A DNA stretch of 64,000 nt from Dermatobacter hominis (GCF_020715685.1 NZ_CP085840.1:3720001-3784000), one strand, 5' to 3'; numbered from the stretch's first letter, positions 7,447 through 15,622 are shown. Made by a program: numbers and translations. The notes: generated from the letters alone by a model not told the origin.

Positions 7447-8488
7447 ATGGCACGGCGCGGTGTGTGGACGGGATCGATCAGCTTCGGACTCGTGAGCGTC
7501 GGGGTGAAGGCGTTGACGGCGGTGCACGACCACGACGTGCACTTCCACCAGATCGAGCGCGGCACCGGAGCCCGGATCGGCAACCAGAAGATCTCGAAGG
7601 AGACCGGCGAGCCCGTCGACGGCGACGACATCGAGCTACGAGGTGTCGAAGGGCCGCTACGTCGCGTTCGAGCCGTCGGAGATCGAGGAGCTCCGGCCGG
7701 CGTCGACGCGCACGATCGACGTGTCGGACTTCGTGGACCTGGCCTCGATCGATCCCGTGTTCTTCGAGCGGACCTACTGGCTGGCGCCGACCGACGACGG
7801 TGCGGAGCGGGCGTACCGTCTGCTGGCGGCCGCCATGGAGGGGTCGCAGATGGTCGGCATCGGGACGGTCGTCATGCGCAACAAGCAGTACCTCGCCGCC
7901 ATCCGCCCCCTCGAGGGCGCGCTCGCCATGTCGACCATGCGCTTCGCCGACGAGGTCGTCGACATCACCGACGTCGACGAGATCCCGACCGGCGGGGCGC
8001 GCCCGTCGAAGAAGGAGCTGGCGCTCGCGAACCAGGTCATCGACGCCCTCGCGACCGACTGGGACCCGGACCGCTACTCCGACACCTTCACCGACGAGCT
8101 CAAGCAGCTCATCGAGGCGAAGGACCGGGGCGACGAGGTCACCAACGAGCCCGAGGACGACGAGGCGGAGGGCGGCAAGGTGATCGACCTCCTGGCCGCC
8201 CTGGAGGCGAGCGTCGACGAAGCCCGCTCCGGTCGTGGCTCGAAGGGTGCGCGTGCGAAGGGGTCGAGCGCGAAGAAGGGGTCGACGGCGACGACGCGCC
8301 GCGGGAGGAAGGCGGGCTCGAAGTCGTCGGGGAAGAAGGCGGCGGGGAAGAAGGCGGCGGGGAAGAAGGCGGCGGGGAAGACGGGGGCCGGGAAGGGGGC
8401 GTCCGCGAAGGGGGCGTCCACGAAGAAGGCGACCGGGAAGCAGCGCGGGGCGGCGCGGTCGTCGGCACGGGAGCGCCGGAGCGCATGA
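7447..8488 (+). pseudogene. ku: Ku DNA end-binding protein, interrupted by a frameshift
   Basis: The ATG at 7447 follows GGAGG and opens MARRGVWTGSISFGLVSVGV, the start of bacterial Ku, the homodimeric ring that loads on DNA ends in non-homologous end joining. This frame is lost after about codon 63 (PVDGDDIE). The next frame takes over at about 7636 with YEVSKGRYVAFEPSEIEELR and continues through the Ku barrel to a long Lys/Ala/Gly tail containing (GKKAA) repeats. Ku proteins have DDIVKGYEVSKGRYV at this junction, so about 5 bases are missing. The rest shows no decay and is coupled by ATGA to the LigD-type gene. A recent mutation or a sequence error are both possible. Confidence 0.88.
8329..8380 (+). 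repeat. 15-bp tandem repeat in the Ku tail
   Basis: Three perfect copies of a 15-bp unit beginning GGGGAAGAAGG, plus a partial fourth. They encode repeated Gly-Lys-Lys-Ala-Ala in the basic C-terminal tail of Ku. The copy number should be prone to slippage. In actinobacterial Ku such lysine-rich tails add DNA binding. Confidence 0.9.
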
Positions 8489-10077
8489 GCGGCGGGGAGG
8501 TCGCCGACAAGCTGGGCACCTACCGGCGCAAGCGCGACTTCTCACGCACGAGCGAGCCGTCGGGCGACGCGGCCTCCGCCGACGCCGCCGACCGACGCTT
8601 CGTCGTCCAGCGCCACCGGGCCCGGCGCCTCCACTACGACGTCCGGTTCCAGATCGACGGGGTCCTCGTCAGCTGGTCGGTGCCCAAGGGCCCGTCGCTC
8701 GACCCGTCGGTCCGCCGCCTCGCGATCCGCACCGAGGACCACCCGCTCGAGTACTTCTCGTTCGAGGGCGTGATCCCCGAGGGCGAGTACGGCGGAGGTG
8801 ACGTCATCGTGTGGGACCAGGGCACCTACGACGTGCACGGCGCCGGGACGCCCGCCGACCAGCTCGCCGACGGCGAGCTCCACCTCGAGGTCCACGGCGA
8901 GAAGCTCCGGGGGCACTTCATGCTCGTCCGGACCAAGCCGGACCGCGGGCGCGAGCAGTGGCTGATGTTCCACAAGCGGGACGACGACGCCGTCGACGGT
9001 TGGGACCCCGAGGACCACCCGCGGTCGGTCCTCTCGGGCCGCACGAACGACGAGGTCGAGGCCGATCCCGACGCCACGTGGGACTCGACGGCGGCACCGG
9101 AGCGGGCGGAGCGCCCGCTGCGGGCGCTGCGCGACGACGACCCGCAGCTGCGGGCGCTGGACCAGCTCGGCAGGAACGGCGCGTGGGAGTACGCCGGTCG
9201 CGAGCTGCGCGTGACCAACCTGGACAAGGTCCTCTTCCCCGGCCGCGACGGCGGCGAGCCGATCACCAAGCGCGAGTTCATCGCGCACTGGGCCCGGGTC
9301 GCGCCGCTGCTCGTCCCGCTCCTCGAGGACCGGCCGGTCAACCTGCACCGCTACCCGAACGGCGTGACCGAGCCCGGGTTCTGGCACAAGGCCGTGCCCT
9401 CCCACGCGCCGGACTGGATCGAGCGATGGGACAACCCGGCCGCCGATCCGGGGGAGACCCAGACCTACGTGGTGGCGGCCGAGGCGGCGACGATCCCGTG
9501 GCTCGCCAACTTCGGCGCCATCGAGCTGCACCCCTGGACGTCGACGACGGCGCACCCGGACCAGCCGTCCTGGGCCTTGTTCGACCTCGACCCGGGCACC
9601 GCGACGACGTGGGACCAGGTGCTCGAGCTGGCGCGCCTGCACCGCACTGCGCTCGACCACCTCGGCGTGTTCGGGCTCCCGAAGGTCACCGGCAGCCGCG
9701 GGATCCAGATCTGGGTCCCGATCGTGGACGGCGCCACCTTCGACGAGACGCGGGCCTGGGTCGAGACCGTGTCGCGGACCGTGGGCCGAATCGTCCCGGA
9801 GCTGGTCAGCTGGCAGTGGACCGTCAGGGACCGCAAGGGCCTGGCCCGCCTCGACTACACCCAGAACGCGGGGAACAAGACGCTGGTCGCGCCCTACAGC
9901 ACCCGGCCGGCGCCGGGCGCGCCCGTGTCGGTGCCGATCACGTGGGACGAGCTCGACGACCCGGCGCTCCGGCCCGACCGGTGGACCATCCGCGACCTCC
10001 CCGCCCGCCTCGACGAGGTCGGCGACCTCTTCCGCGACGCGCGGGCCCACGCCCAGCGCCTCCCCCGGATCACGTGA
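8485..10077 (+). CDS. LigD-type phosphoesterase-polymerase (no ligase domain)
   Basis: 530 residues. Residues about 35-200 form the 3'-phosphoesterase domain: RRFVVQRHRARRLHYDVRFQ, SWSVPKGPSLDPS, RTEDHPLEYFSFEGVIPEGE. Residues about 235-525 are the primase-like polymerase domain: LRVTNLDKVLFPG, RPVNLHRYPNGV, FWHKAVPSHAPDW, the metal-binding FDLDPG with paired Asp, VTGSRGIQIWVPI and DYTQNAGNKTLVAPYS. The central ATP-dependent ligase domain of mycobacterial LigD is absent, so sealing must come from a separate ligase. The order phosphoesterase then polymerase differs from the usual Pol-first LigD. The start overlaps the ku stop (ATGA): one end-joining operon. The stop lies in a near-duplicate 17-bp repeat. 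Confidence 0.9.
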   Translation: MSGGEVADKLGTYRRKRDFSRTSEPSGDAASADAADRRFVVQRHRARRLHYDVRFQIDGVLVSWSVPKGPSLDPSVRRLAIRTEDHPLEYFSFEGVIPEGEYGGGDVIVWDQGTYDVHGAGTPADQLADGELHLEVHGEKLRGHFMLVRTKPDRGREQWLMFHKRDDDAVDGWDPEDHPRSVLSGRTNDEVEADPDATWDSTAAPERAERPLRALRDDDPQLRALDQLGRNGAWEYAGRELRVTNLDKVLFPGRDGGEPITKREFIAHWARVAPLLVPLLEDRPVNLHRYPNGVTEPGFWHKAVPSHAPDWIERWDNPAADPGETQTYVVAAEAATIPWLANFGAIELHPWTSTTAHPDQPSWALFDLDPGTATTWDQVLELARLHRTALDHLGVFGLPKVTGSRGIQIWVPIVDGATFDETRAWVETVSRTVGRIVPELVSWQWTVRDRKGLARLDYTQNAGNKTLVAPYSTRPAPGAPVSVPITWDELDDPALRPDRWTIRDLPARLDEVGDLFRDARAHAQRLPRIT

Positions 10078-10097
10078 TCGCCCGGGTCGCGTGATCC
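10064..10097 (+). repeat. 17-bp imperfect tandem duplication on a stop codon
   Basis: Two adjacent 17-bp units beginning CCCGG and containing CGTGATC agree at 14 of 17 positions. The LigD-type gene's stop is in the first copy; the second copy repeats the TGA out of frame. The perfect palindrome GATCACGTGATC (10068-10079) is part of the first copy. Confidence 0.7.
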
Positions 10098-10155
10098 CCG
10101 GCGTGCGTGCCGGCGCAGGGGCGGCGTCCGATCCGTCAGCGACGGACCCCCGACC

Positions 10156-11151
10156 TCAGCCGCCCAGGCGATGCGCCTCGAACCAGTCGAGGGCGATCGC
10201 GGTCGCGTCGATCGTGCGGGTCGTGCCGGGACGGTCGATCGGTGAGCCCGGCCAGGTGTGGCCGCCGCCACGGACCGAGTAGAGCTCCACGTCCATGCCC
10301 TCGGGGCAGCCGCGGGAGGTCCAGTGCTCGACGTCGGGCCCGATGGCCTCGACGTCGCGCGCCGCGGCGCAGCCGCCGTTCTCGGCCCACGCCGGCATGT
10401 TCACCTCGACGCCTGGGAGGCCGGCGTTCGGCCCCGTCACCACGATGCCGGGATCGGCGCCGGCGCCGTACGGCACGACCCGGTCGGCGGTGCCGTGGAA
10501 GGCGACGACCGGCTTGGCGCAGCCGTCGGGCGCGACCTCCTCGGCCACGAGCGCCAGCGACGCGAACCGCTCGGGGTGCGAGCACGCCGTGATCGTGGCC
10601 TTCCAGCTGCCGAGGGAGATGCCCGTGGCGTGCACGCGGTCGAGGTCGACGCAGTAGTGCTCGCCGATGTGGTCGAGCAGGGCGATCAGGAACCGGTCGT
10701 CCTCGCCCTCGGCCGCGATCTCCCAGTTCGAGCCGATGGCGTCGGGCGACACGACGATGAAGCCGCGCTCGGCGCCGCGGGCCGGCACCTGCGAGTACAC
10801 GCTCTGCTGCGCGGCGTTCGACAGTGCGCCGTGCAGGTCGAGGATGACCGGGGTCGGCCGGTCCGGTTCGTACGACCGGGGCACCGCGAGCCGGTACGAC
10901 CGCTCCTGTCCGTCGGACTCGAACGCCGCGACGACGTCGCCGGTCGGGTCGTCGGTGGCCAGGATCGGCGGCTCGGTCCCGCAGCCGGCGCTCGACCGGG
11001 CCGGCGGCTCCGCAGGCGTGGTCGTCGTCGGCGCCTCGGTCGTCGACGCCGCCTCCGGACCGTCGTCGCCGGAGCAGCCGCTCGTCGCGAGGGCGAGCAC
11101 GAGCACCGCCACGGCCACGAGCGGCGCCGGGGCGTCCCGGCCCGTCCTCAT
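10156..11151 (-). CDS. Secreted lipoprotein esterase (PHB-depolymerase/LpqC-like)
   Basis: 331 residues. A lipoprotein signal peptide ends at the lipobox LATSGC (Cys about residue 26), followed by a Thr/Pro-rich linker. The alpha/beta-hydrolase domain has VILDLHGALSNAAQQSVYSQ (oxyanion region), the nucleophile elbow TGISLGSWKAT (GxSxG), an acid residue in VVAFHGTADRVVPYG, and the catalytic His in GGGHTWPG. This is the PHB-depolymerase/feruloyl-esterase-like family, so it should hydrolyse an ester outside the cell; the substrate is not readable. Its start overlaps the stop of the upstream PhzF gene (ATGA). Confidence 0.88.
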   Translation of the reverse strand: MRTGRDAPAPLVAVAVLVLALATSGCSGDDGPEAASTTEAPTTTTPAEPPARSSAGCGTEPPILATDDPTGDVVAAFESDGQERSYRLAVPRSYEPDRPTPVILDLHGALSNAAQQSVYSQVPARGAERGFIVVSPDAIGSNWEIAAEGEDDRFLIALLDHIGEHYCVDLDRVHATGISLGSWKATITACSHPERFASLALVAEEVAPDGCAKPVVAFHGTADRVVPYGAGADPGIVVTGPNAGLPGVEVNMPAWAENGGCAAARDVEAIGPDVEHWTSRGCPEGMDVELYSVRGGGHTWPGSPIDRPGTTRTIDATAIALDWFEAHRLGG

Positions 11152-12002
11152 CCGAGGTCCACCTGGCCCGCGACGACCACGTGGGTGCGTCCGCCGACCC
11201 AGATGCCGTCGGCGTCCTCATCGACGTGGATCCGCCCCGACCGCCCGAGCGCGGCGCCCTGCGACATGACGTAGGGCGCCGTCGCCCGTCCCGATGACAG
11301 GAGCCACTGCGCAGCCGCCGCGTTCAGGCTGCCGGTCACCGGGTCCTCGCGCGGCGGCGCGACGCCGTCGGTGAAGAAGGCGCGCAGCTCGAACGCCACC
11401 TCCGAGCCCTCCGGGGCCGGGGCCACCACGCCGATGTCCCACTGTCCGGTCCGTCCGGCGAGGTCGGGCACGAGCGAGCGCAGCGTCTCGGTCCCGTCGA
11501 GGAGGACGCCGACCCACCCGGGCCCGTTGTCGAGCCACTCGGCGTCGACCACGGCGGCGGCGTCGACCCCGAGCACCGCCAGGACCTCGGCGAGCAGGGC
11601 GCCGTCGACGGGCCCGCTGCGGAGCCGGGGCGGCGCCGAGAAGCTCAGCGCGTCCTCGCCGACGCGGATCGGCACCAGCCCGATGCCGCACTCCTGGACC
11701 ACCGTGCCCGGATCGGCGGGCCGGCCGCCGGCATCGAGCCAGGCCGCCGCGGTGCCGAGCGTCGGGTGACCTGCGAAGGGCAGCTCGGTGCGGAGGCTGA
11801 AGATGCGCACCCGGTAGTCCGCGCCGGCCGCCGTCGGCGGCAGCACGAACGTGCACTCGGAGAGGTTCGTCCACGCCGACGTCCGGCGCATGTCCTCGGT
11901 GGTGAGGTCGTCGGCGTCGAGCACGACGGCGACCGGGTTGCCGGTGCAGGGATCGACGCCGAACACGTCGACCTGGCGGAACGGTCGCCCCATCGAGCCC
12001 AT
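11148..12002 (-). CDS. PhzF family isomerase/epimerase
   Basis: 284 residues. The N-terminus RPFRQVDVFGVDPCTGNPVAVV is diagnostic of PhzF, as are NLSECTFVLPP (catalytic Glu about residue 49), RTELPFAGHPTLGTAAAWL and the second-domain PREDPVTGSLNAAAAQWL. PhzF enzymes are cofactor-free two-lobed diaminopimelate-epimerase-fold isomerases; outside phenazine clusters their substrates are mostly unknown, and no phenazine genes are here. A second Met three codons in (11993) is an alternative start. It shares an ATGA overlap with the downstream esterase, a possible two-gene operon. Confidence 0.88.
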   Translation of the reverse strand: MGSMGRPFRQVDVFGVDPCTGNPVAVVLDADDLTTEDMRRTSAWTNLSECTFVLPPTAAGADYRVRIFSLRTELPFAGHPTLGTAAAWLDAGGRPADPGTVVQECGIGLVPIRVGEDALSFSAPPRLRSGPVDGALLAEVLAVLGVDAAAVVDAEWLDNGPGWVGVLLDGTETLRSLVPDLAGRTGQWDIGVVAPAPEGSEVAFELRAFFTDGVAPPREDPVTGSLNAAAAQWLLSSGRATAPYVMSQGAALGRSGRIHVDEDADGIWVGGRTHVVVAGQVDLG

Positions 12003-12071
12003 CTTGGTCGAGCGGGGGACGTCGGCGCGACCCGCCGGGCCGCACTGCGTGGCCCGCCATATGGTGCGGCG

Positions 12072-12710
12072 ATGCGCCTGGTGCTCGTCCGACACGGAGA
12101 GGCCCACGCCGGCTTCCACGGTGTGATCGCCGGCCCGACCGGTTGCAGCGGCCTCACCGCGCACGGCCGGCATCAGGCCGAGGCGCTCCGCGACGACCTC
12201 CTCCGCACCGGGGCGATCAACGCCGACGTCCTCGTGGCGAGCATGATCCCCCGGGCCATCGAGACCGCGCAGATCATCGCCCCGGGCCTCGGGTTCGAGG
12301 AGTTCCAGAGGGACTGCGACCTCTGCGAGGTCCACACGGGCGAGGCCGACGGCCTGCCGTGGTCCGAGTACCCCGAGCGCTACGGCGCGCTCGACATGAC
12401 GACCGAGCCCGACCGCGAGTTCGCGCCCGGCGGGGAGAGCTGGAACAGCTTCCACGAGCGGGTCGAGCGGACGATGCGACGGCTCGCCGCCGAGCACAGC
12501 GGGCTGACCGTGGTCGCCGTCTGCCACGCCGGCGTGATCATGGCGTCGATGCGGACCCTGCTCGGCATGGAGCACCCCGGGACGGGCGCCCGCCTGCAGC
12601 CGTCGAACACGGGTCTCACGGTGTGGGAGCACGAGGAGGACGGCGACCGCTGGACGCTGCACACGTTCAACCAGGCGACGCACCTCGTCGGGCTCGTGCG
12701 GGAGACCTGA
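12072..12710 (+). CDS. Histidine phosphatase family protein
   Basis: 212 residues. MRLVLVRHGEAHAG carries the phosphorylated His in the RHG motif. GLTAHGRHQAEALRDDLL and VASMIPRAIETAQIIA are the following family motifs, and VVAVCHAGVIMASM holds the second catalytic His. These phosphoglycerate-mutase-like enzymes remove phosphate from sugars, nucleotides or proteins through a phosphohistidine; the substrate is not evident. Divergent from the PhzF-esterase pair with a 69-bp spacer. It ends 46 bp before the ParB-like gene. Confidence 0.9.
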   Translation: MRLVLVRHGEAHAGFHGVIAGPTGCSGLTAHGRHQAEALRDDLLRTGAINADVLVASMIPRAIETAQIIAPGLGFEEFQRDCDLCEVHTGEADGLPWSEYPERYGALDMTTEPDREFAPGGESWNSFHERVERTMRRLAAEHSGLTVVAVCHAGVIMASMRTLLGMEHPGTGARLQPSNTGLTVWEHEEDGDRWTLHTFNQATHLVGLVRET

Positions 12711-12756
12711 GCCACTGGTCGGTCTGGGTCGGGGGCGGCGTGGGCAAGGACGGTCC

Positions 12757-13215
12757 ATGGGGCAGCGGGACTTCACGGCGGAGGGTCTGCGGCGGGCGGC
12801 CGCCGACGATCGGATCGAGGACTGGCTGAGGGAGTTCCTGCGCAGCCCGGGCAGCGACAACGCGCCGCTGGCCGACCAGCTGCTGGAGCGGAACTCGCTG
12901 TGGGTCGGGCCGGTGGAGCTGCCGATCGACGAGCTGCACCGCCTCGCCGGGCCCGAGGGCGAGCCCGTGCTGGTCGAGGTCGACGACGACGAGTGGTCCG
13001 ATCGCGTGGTCGACATGGAGCAGAAGATCCGCGGCGGCTGGGAGCCGGCGCCGCTGGTGGTCACGTTCCGCGACGACCAGCTCGTGCTCGAGGACGGCAA
13101 CCACCGGGCGGAGGCGATCCGGCGGGCCGGTCGGGGGACGGCGGCCGCGGTCGTCGGCTTCGAGGACGCCGACGCCCGTCAGCGGTTCGCCCTGCAGCGG
13201 CTGACGAAGAGCTGA
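12757..13215 (+). CDS. ParB/sulfiredoxin-fold-like hypothetical protein
   Basis: 152 residues, soluble. The middle VELPIDELHRLAGPEGEPVL, followed by a VVDMEQKIRGGWEPAPLVVTF strand and the segment LVLEDGNHRAEAIRRAGRGT, resembles the ParB N-terminal/sulfiredoxin fold, where a G-N/D-H-R loop forms the nucleotide pocket. There is no HTH, so it is not a chromosome-partitioning ParB. Stand-alone members include nucleotide-dependent enzymes and toxins, but nothing here assigns a job. The small gene at 13224 follows by 8 bp. Confidence 0.65.
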   Translation: MGQRDFTAEGLRRAAADDRIEDWLREFLRSPGSDNAPLADQLLERNSLWVGPVELPIDELHRLAGPEGEPVLVEVDDDEWSDRVVDMEQKIRGGWEPAPLVVTFRDDQLVLEDGNHRAEAIRRAGRGTAAAVVGFEDADARQRFALQRLTKS

Positions 13216-13223
13216 GCGCTCAC

Positions 13224-13451
13224 GTGACCGCACCGAAGGAGCTGTCCGCCGGCGACCGGGTGAGCTGGGACACGTCCCAGGGTCGGACGACGGGCGTGGT
13301 CGTCCGTCTGCTGACGTCGCCGACCGACATCAAGGGCCACCACGTCGCCGCCGACCCGTCGGCCCCGCAGTACCTCGTCCGGTCCGAGCGCTCGGGCGAG
13401 GAGGCCGCGCACCACCGGAGCGCGCTGCGCAAGCTGGCGTCGAGGCGCTGA
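13224..13451 (+). CDS. Small DUF2945-type (HVA1/TUDOR-like) protein
   Basis: 75 residues: KELSAGDRVSWDTSQGRTTG followed by VVVRLLTSPTDIKGHHV and a basic end ALRKLASRR. The G-D-x-V-x-W-x-T/S-x-x-G-x-x-x-G-x-V pattern and the small beta-barrel size match DUF2945, described as a TUDOR-like domain. Function is unknown; nucleic-acid or protein binding is possible. The GTG start lies 8 bp after the preceding stop, so they are likely co-transcribed. Confidence 0.75.
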   Translation: MTAPKELSAGDRVSWDTSQGRTTGVVVRLLTSPTDIKGHHVAADPSAPQYLVRSERSGEEAAHHRSALRKLASRR

Positions 13452-13478
13452 CGTCGAACGACGCCGCACCCGGGGTGC

Positions 13479-13504
13479 CTCAGCCGGGTGGCTCAGCCGG
13501 GGTC
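13479..13504 (-). repeat. 13-bp tandem duplication on a stop codon
   Basis: Two adjacent 13-bp units on the plus strand beginning CTCAGCCGGG, 11 of 13 identical. On the minus strand the 137-aa gene's stop TGA lies in one copy, and the downstream copy carries another TGA 13 bp later. Confidence 0.6.
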
Positions 13505-13906
13505 GATCGCGTCGCCGAGGCGGCGGAGCGAGCCGGCGACGGTCCGCACGCATCCTGCGGCCAGGCGGCGGGCGCCGTCCGCGACGGCGCGGGCGACCAG
13601 CGCCGGCGAGGCCGCAGCGGCCTCGGGGTCGGCGGCCCACTCGGCGGGCGGTGCGTCGGCGTCGGGCTCGGTCCCGCCCTCGGCGCGGTGGGCGACCTCC
13701 CTGGCGCGGGCGAGGAACACCTCGGGATCGGGCTGGTCCTGCTCGACGTCGGGGTGGTGGCCGGGCCGGTTGTCCTCGGGGACGGCGTCGTGCTCGCCGC
13801 CGGTCCCCACCCGGCTCCCCTTGGCGGTGGCGGCCGCCTCGGGTTCGAGGGCGGGGTTCTTCCCGTTTCGGCGGAGCTCGTTGCTCTGCGGCCGGGCCAC
13901 GGTCAC
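13493..13906 (-). CDS. Hypothetical acidic protein, 137 aa
   Basis: Begins VTVARPQSNELRRNGKNPAL, continues with a polar, Ala/Glu/Asp-rich low-complexity middle (EDNRPGHHPDVEQDQPDPEV), and ends in an amphipathic helical stretch ALVARAVADGARRLAAGCVR. No membrane segment or known domain. The GTG start overlaps the stop of the 40-residue upstream gene (GTGA). It is the last of three overlapping small genes on this strand. No family recognised. Confidence 0.6.
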   Translation of the reverse strand: MTVARPQSNELRRNGKNPALEPEAAATAKGSRVGTGGEHDAVPEDNRPGHHPDVEQDQPDPEVFLARAREVAHRAEGGTEPDADAPPAEWAADPEAAAASPALVARAVADGARRLAAGCVRTVAGSLRRLGDAIDPG

Positions 13907-14025
13907 GCGCCTCCGGGGACCGGGGACGTGTGGCGCTGCTCCCAGCGGCGCACGGCGGCTCGGGCGACGGCGGCGGCGACGATCGGGACGATCGCGAACG
14001 CCGCCTTCTTGACGACCCAGGTCAT
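13903..14025 (-). CDS. Single-helix membrane micro-protein, 40 aa
   Basis: MTWVVKKAAFAIVPIVAAAV followed by a basic tail ARAAVRRWEQRHTSPVPGGA. One predicted membrane helix (about residues 6-25) with positive residues on both ends. The ATG has a perfect AGGAGG five bases upstream, strong evidence that it is translated. The start overlaps the stop of the 64-aa gene and its stop overlaps the 137-aa gene, so all three are coupled. No known family. Confidence 0.7.
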   Translation of the reverse strand: MTWVVKKAAFAIVPIVAAAVARAAVRRWEQRHTSPVPGGA

Positions 14026-14216
14026 GATACCTCCTGGCGGTGGAACAGGTTGCGGACCTTCGGCGGCGGCGGCTCGGGGAGGGGCGACTCGGTGCCGGGT
14101 GGGTTCGGTACCGGCTCCGGCACCGGCCGGGGCTCGGAGGGCGCACCGCCGGCGCGTGCCGCGGACGGCCGTCGCCTGGAGCGGGTGACGCGGGTGGGGA
14201 GGGTGTCGGTCAGCAC
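14022..14216 (-). CDS. Pro-rich small hypothetical protein, 64 aa
   Basis: VLTDTLPTRVTRSRRRPSAA, then a Pro/Glu-rich middle, ending RNLFHRQEVS. It is disordered in appearance with no domain. Its stop overlaps the ATG of the 40-residue membrane micro-protein, the main reason to believe it is real; the GTG start has only a weak AGGGG sequence before it. The start is uncertain, and it could instead be the leader of the next gene. Confidence 0.45.
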   Translation of the reverse strand: MLTDTLPTRVTRSRRRPSAARAGGAPSEPRPVPEPVPNPPGTESPLPEPPPPKVRNLFHRQEVS

Positions 14217-14320
14217 GAAGGACCCCTACCCGGTGCGCGCCGACCCAGAGGGTGCTTGTCCCCACACCCGAGGGCCGCCTGCCACCCGGCGGTGGCCCGG
14301 CGATCCCGTCGGTGCCGGAG

Positions 14321-14350
14321 GTCCCGACCCGGCGATCGCGGGTACGGGAC
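14321..14350. other. Hairpin in a divergent intergenic region
   Basis: GTCCCG-ACCCG, loop GCGATCG, CGGGT-A-CGGGAC: 11 paired bases with one bulged A. It sits in the 182-bp region between the small minus-strand genes and the DUF2231 gene. The same region holds two copies of CCCGGCGATC. Role unknown; it could be a leader structure or operator. Confidence 0.45.
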
Positions 14351-14398
14351 CCACCAGCCGGCGGCGGCGCCCGTCCGCACGCCGGTCCGGGAGGCCTC

Positions 14399-15079
14399 GT
14401 GTCCGTCCAGAGCACACCCGGTCCGCGCTCATCCGATCGGCGCACACCCCGTCTGCGCGCACCCGGTCGGCACGCATCGGCCGCAGGACGAACGCCGGCG
14501 TTCGTCGAGCGGGCGCTCGAGCGCCTCGAGTCCGACGAGCGCCTCGACGCGATCGGCGCTGCGGTACAGCGACCCGCCCGCTCGATCGTCGGGGGCCCGC
14601 TCGGGCCGCTCCTCGGGGGTGCCTGGCTCGGTCACACCCTCCACCCGCTCATGACCGACATCCCGATCGGGTGCTGGACGTGTGCAGCGATGCTCGACGC
14701 CGTGGGCGGCCGGGTGTCGCGCCCGGCGTCGCAGCGCCTGGTCGGCCTCGGGACCCTGACCGCGCTCCCGACGGCGCTGACCGGGCTGGCCGAGCTCGGC
14801 ACCGTCGACGACCACGACGACGCCAGCCGGCGGGTCGCCACCGCCCACGCCGCGCTCAACCTGGCGGCGGTCGGGGCCTACGCGGTGTCGTGGCAGCGCC
14901 GTCGCCGGGACCGGTTCGCCAGCGGCGTGGCGTGGGGCGCGGTGGGCGCGGTGGTCGCCTCGGCGTCGGGGCACCTCGGTGGCCACCTGGCCTTCGTCCG
15001 GCGCGTCGGCGACGGCGCACGGGGCTCGGCGCCGGAGGCAGAGGAGGGCCGGACCTCGGGGAGCGACGCGCTCACGTGA
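14399..15079 (+). CDS. DUF2231 membrane protein
   Basis: 226 residues. After a basic, low-complexity N-terminus comes GGPLGPLLGGAWLGHTLHPLMTDIPIG, the DUF2231 hallmark (a conserved His in G-H-x-x-H-P). Membrane helices include WTCAAMLDAVGG, LVGLGTLTALPTALTGLAEL, AALNLAAVGAYAVSW and VAWGAVGAVVASASGHLGGHL. Family function is unsettled; the conserved His residues suggest a haem or metal ligand in a small membrane protein. The GTG start has GGGAGG four bases upstream. Its 3' end overlaps the convergent phosphoesterase by 8 bp. Confidence 0.82.
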   Translation: MSVQSTPGPRSSDRRTPRLRAPGRHASAAGRTPAFVERALERLESDERLDAIGAAVQRPARSIVGGPLGPLLGGAWLGHTLHPLMTDIPIGCWTCAAMLDAVGGRVSRPASQRLVGLGTLTALPTALTGLAELGTVDDHDDASRRVATAHAALNLAAVGAYAVSWQRRRRDRFASGVAWGAVGAVVASASGHLGGHLAFVRRVGDGARGSAPEAEEGRTSGSDALT

Positions 15080-15560
15080 GGTGCTGGTGGCGGAGGTCGA
15101 CGATCCGGCCGTCCGCCACCTCGAGCACCCCGTAGGTGCGCGTCGGGGCCCGGCGACGCTGCGTGGGGCTGCCCGGGTTGAAGAGCCGGGCGCCGTCGTC
15201 GGTGGTGGTGTCCTCGGGCACGTGCGAGTGGCCGAACACGATGAGGTCGGCCGAGGGGAACCACCGTCGCAGCCGGGCCGGTCGGCCGGCCCTGGCGCCG
15301 CTGTCGTGGACGACGGCGACCGACACGCCGGCGAGATCGAGCTCCAGGCGCTCGGGCAGGTCGTCCACGAGGTCGACGTCGTTGTTGCCGAGCACGGCCC
15401 GCACCGGCGCGAGCTCTCCGAGCCGGTCGAGCAGCGCCGCGCCGGTGACGTCGCCGGCGTGCAGCACGAGGTCCGACCCGGCCGCGGCGCGCAGCACCCG
15501 GTCGTCGAGCGGCCGGCCGCCGTCGCGGACGTGGGTGTCGGCGAGCACGAGGACGCGCAT
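15072..15560 (-). CDS. YfcE/MJ0936-type metallophosphoesterase
   Basis: 162 residues containing all calcineurin-like metal motifs: VLVLADTHVRD (D-x-H), VLHAGDVTG (G-D), VLGNNDVDLV (G-N-x-D), VIFGHSHV-type sequence LIVFGHSHVPED (G-H-S/T-H) and LFNPGSPTQRRR. This compact size and the NPGS motif place it with YfcE-like phosphodiesterases, which use two divalent metals on small or unknown phosphodiesters. Cytosolic. It is convergent with the DUF2231 gene. Confidence 0.92.
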   Translation of the reverse strand: MRVLVLADTHVRDGGRPLDDRVLRAAAGSDLVLHAGDVTGAALLDRLGELAPVRAVLGNNDVDLVDDLPERLELDLAGVSVAVVHDSGARAGRPARLRRWFPSADLIVFGHSHVPEDTTTDDGARLFNPGSPTQRRRAPTRTYGVLEVADGRIVDLRHQHLT

Positions 15561-15622
15561 CGACCCAGTGTGGCGCGGGCCGGTCGGTGGCCGGCCGCCG
15601 CACGGCTCCGGCCGGCCGGGCA

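Noticed and set aside
14420-14490. Degenerate CGCACACCCGGTC-like repeats at the start of the DUF2231 gene
   Set aside because: Similarity between copies is low and explained by Arg/Pro/Thr-rich coding sequence.
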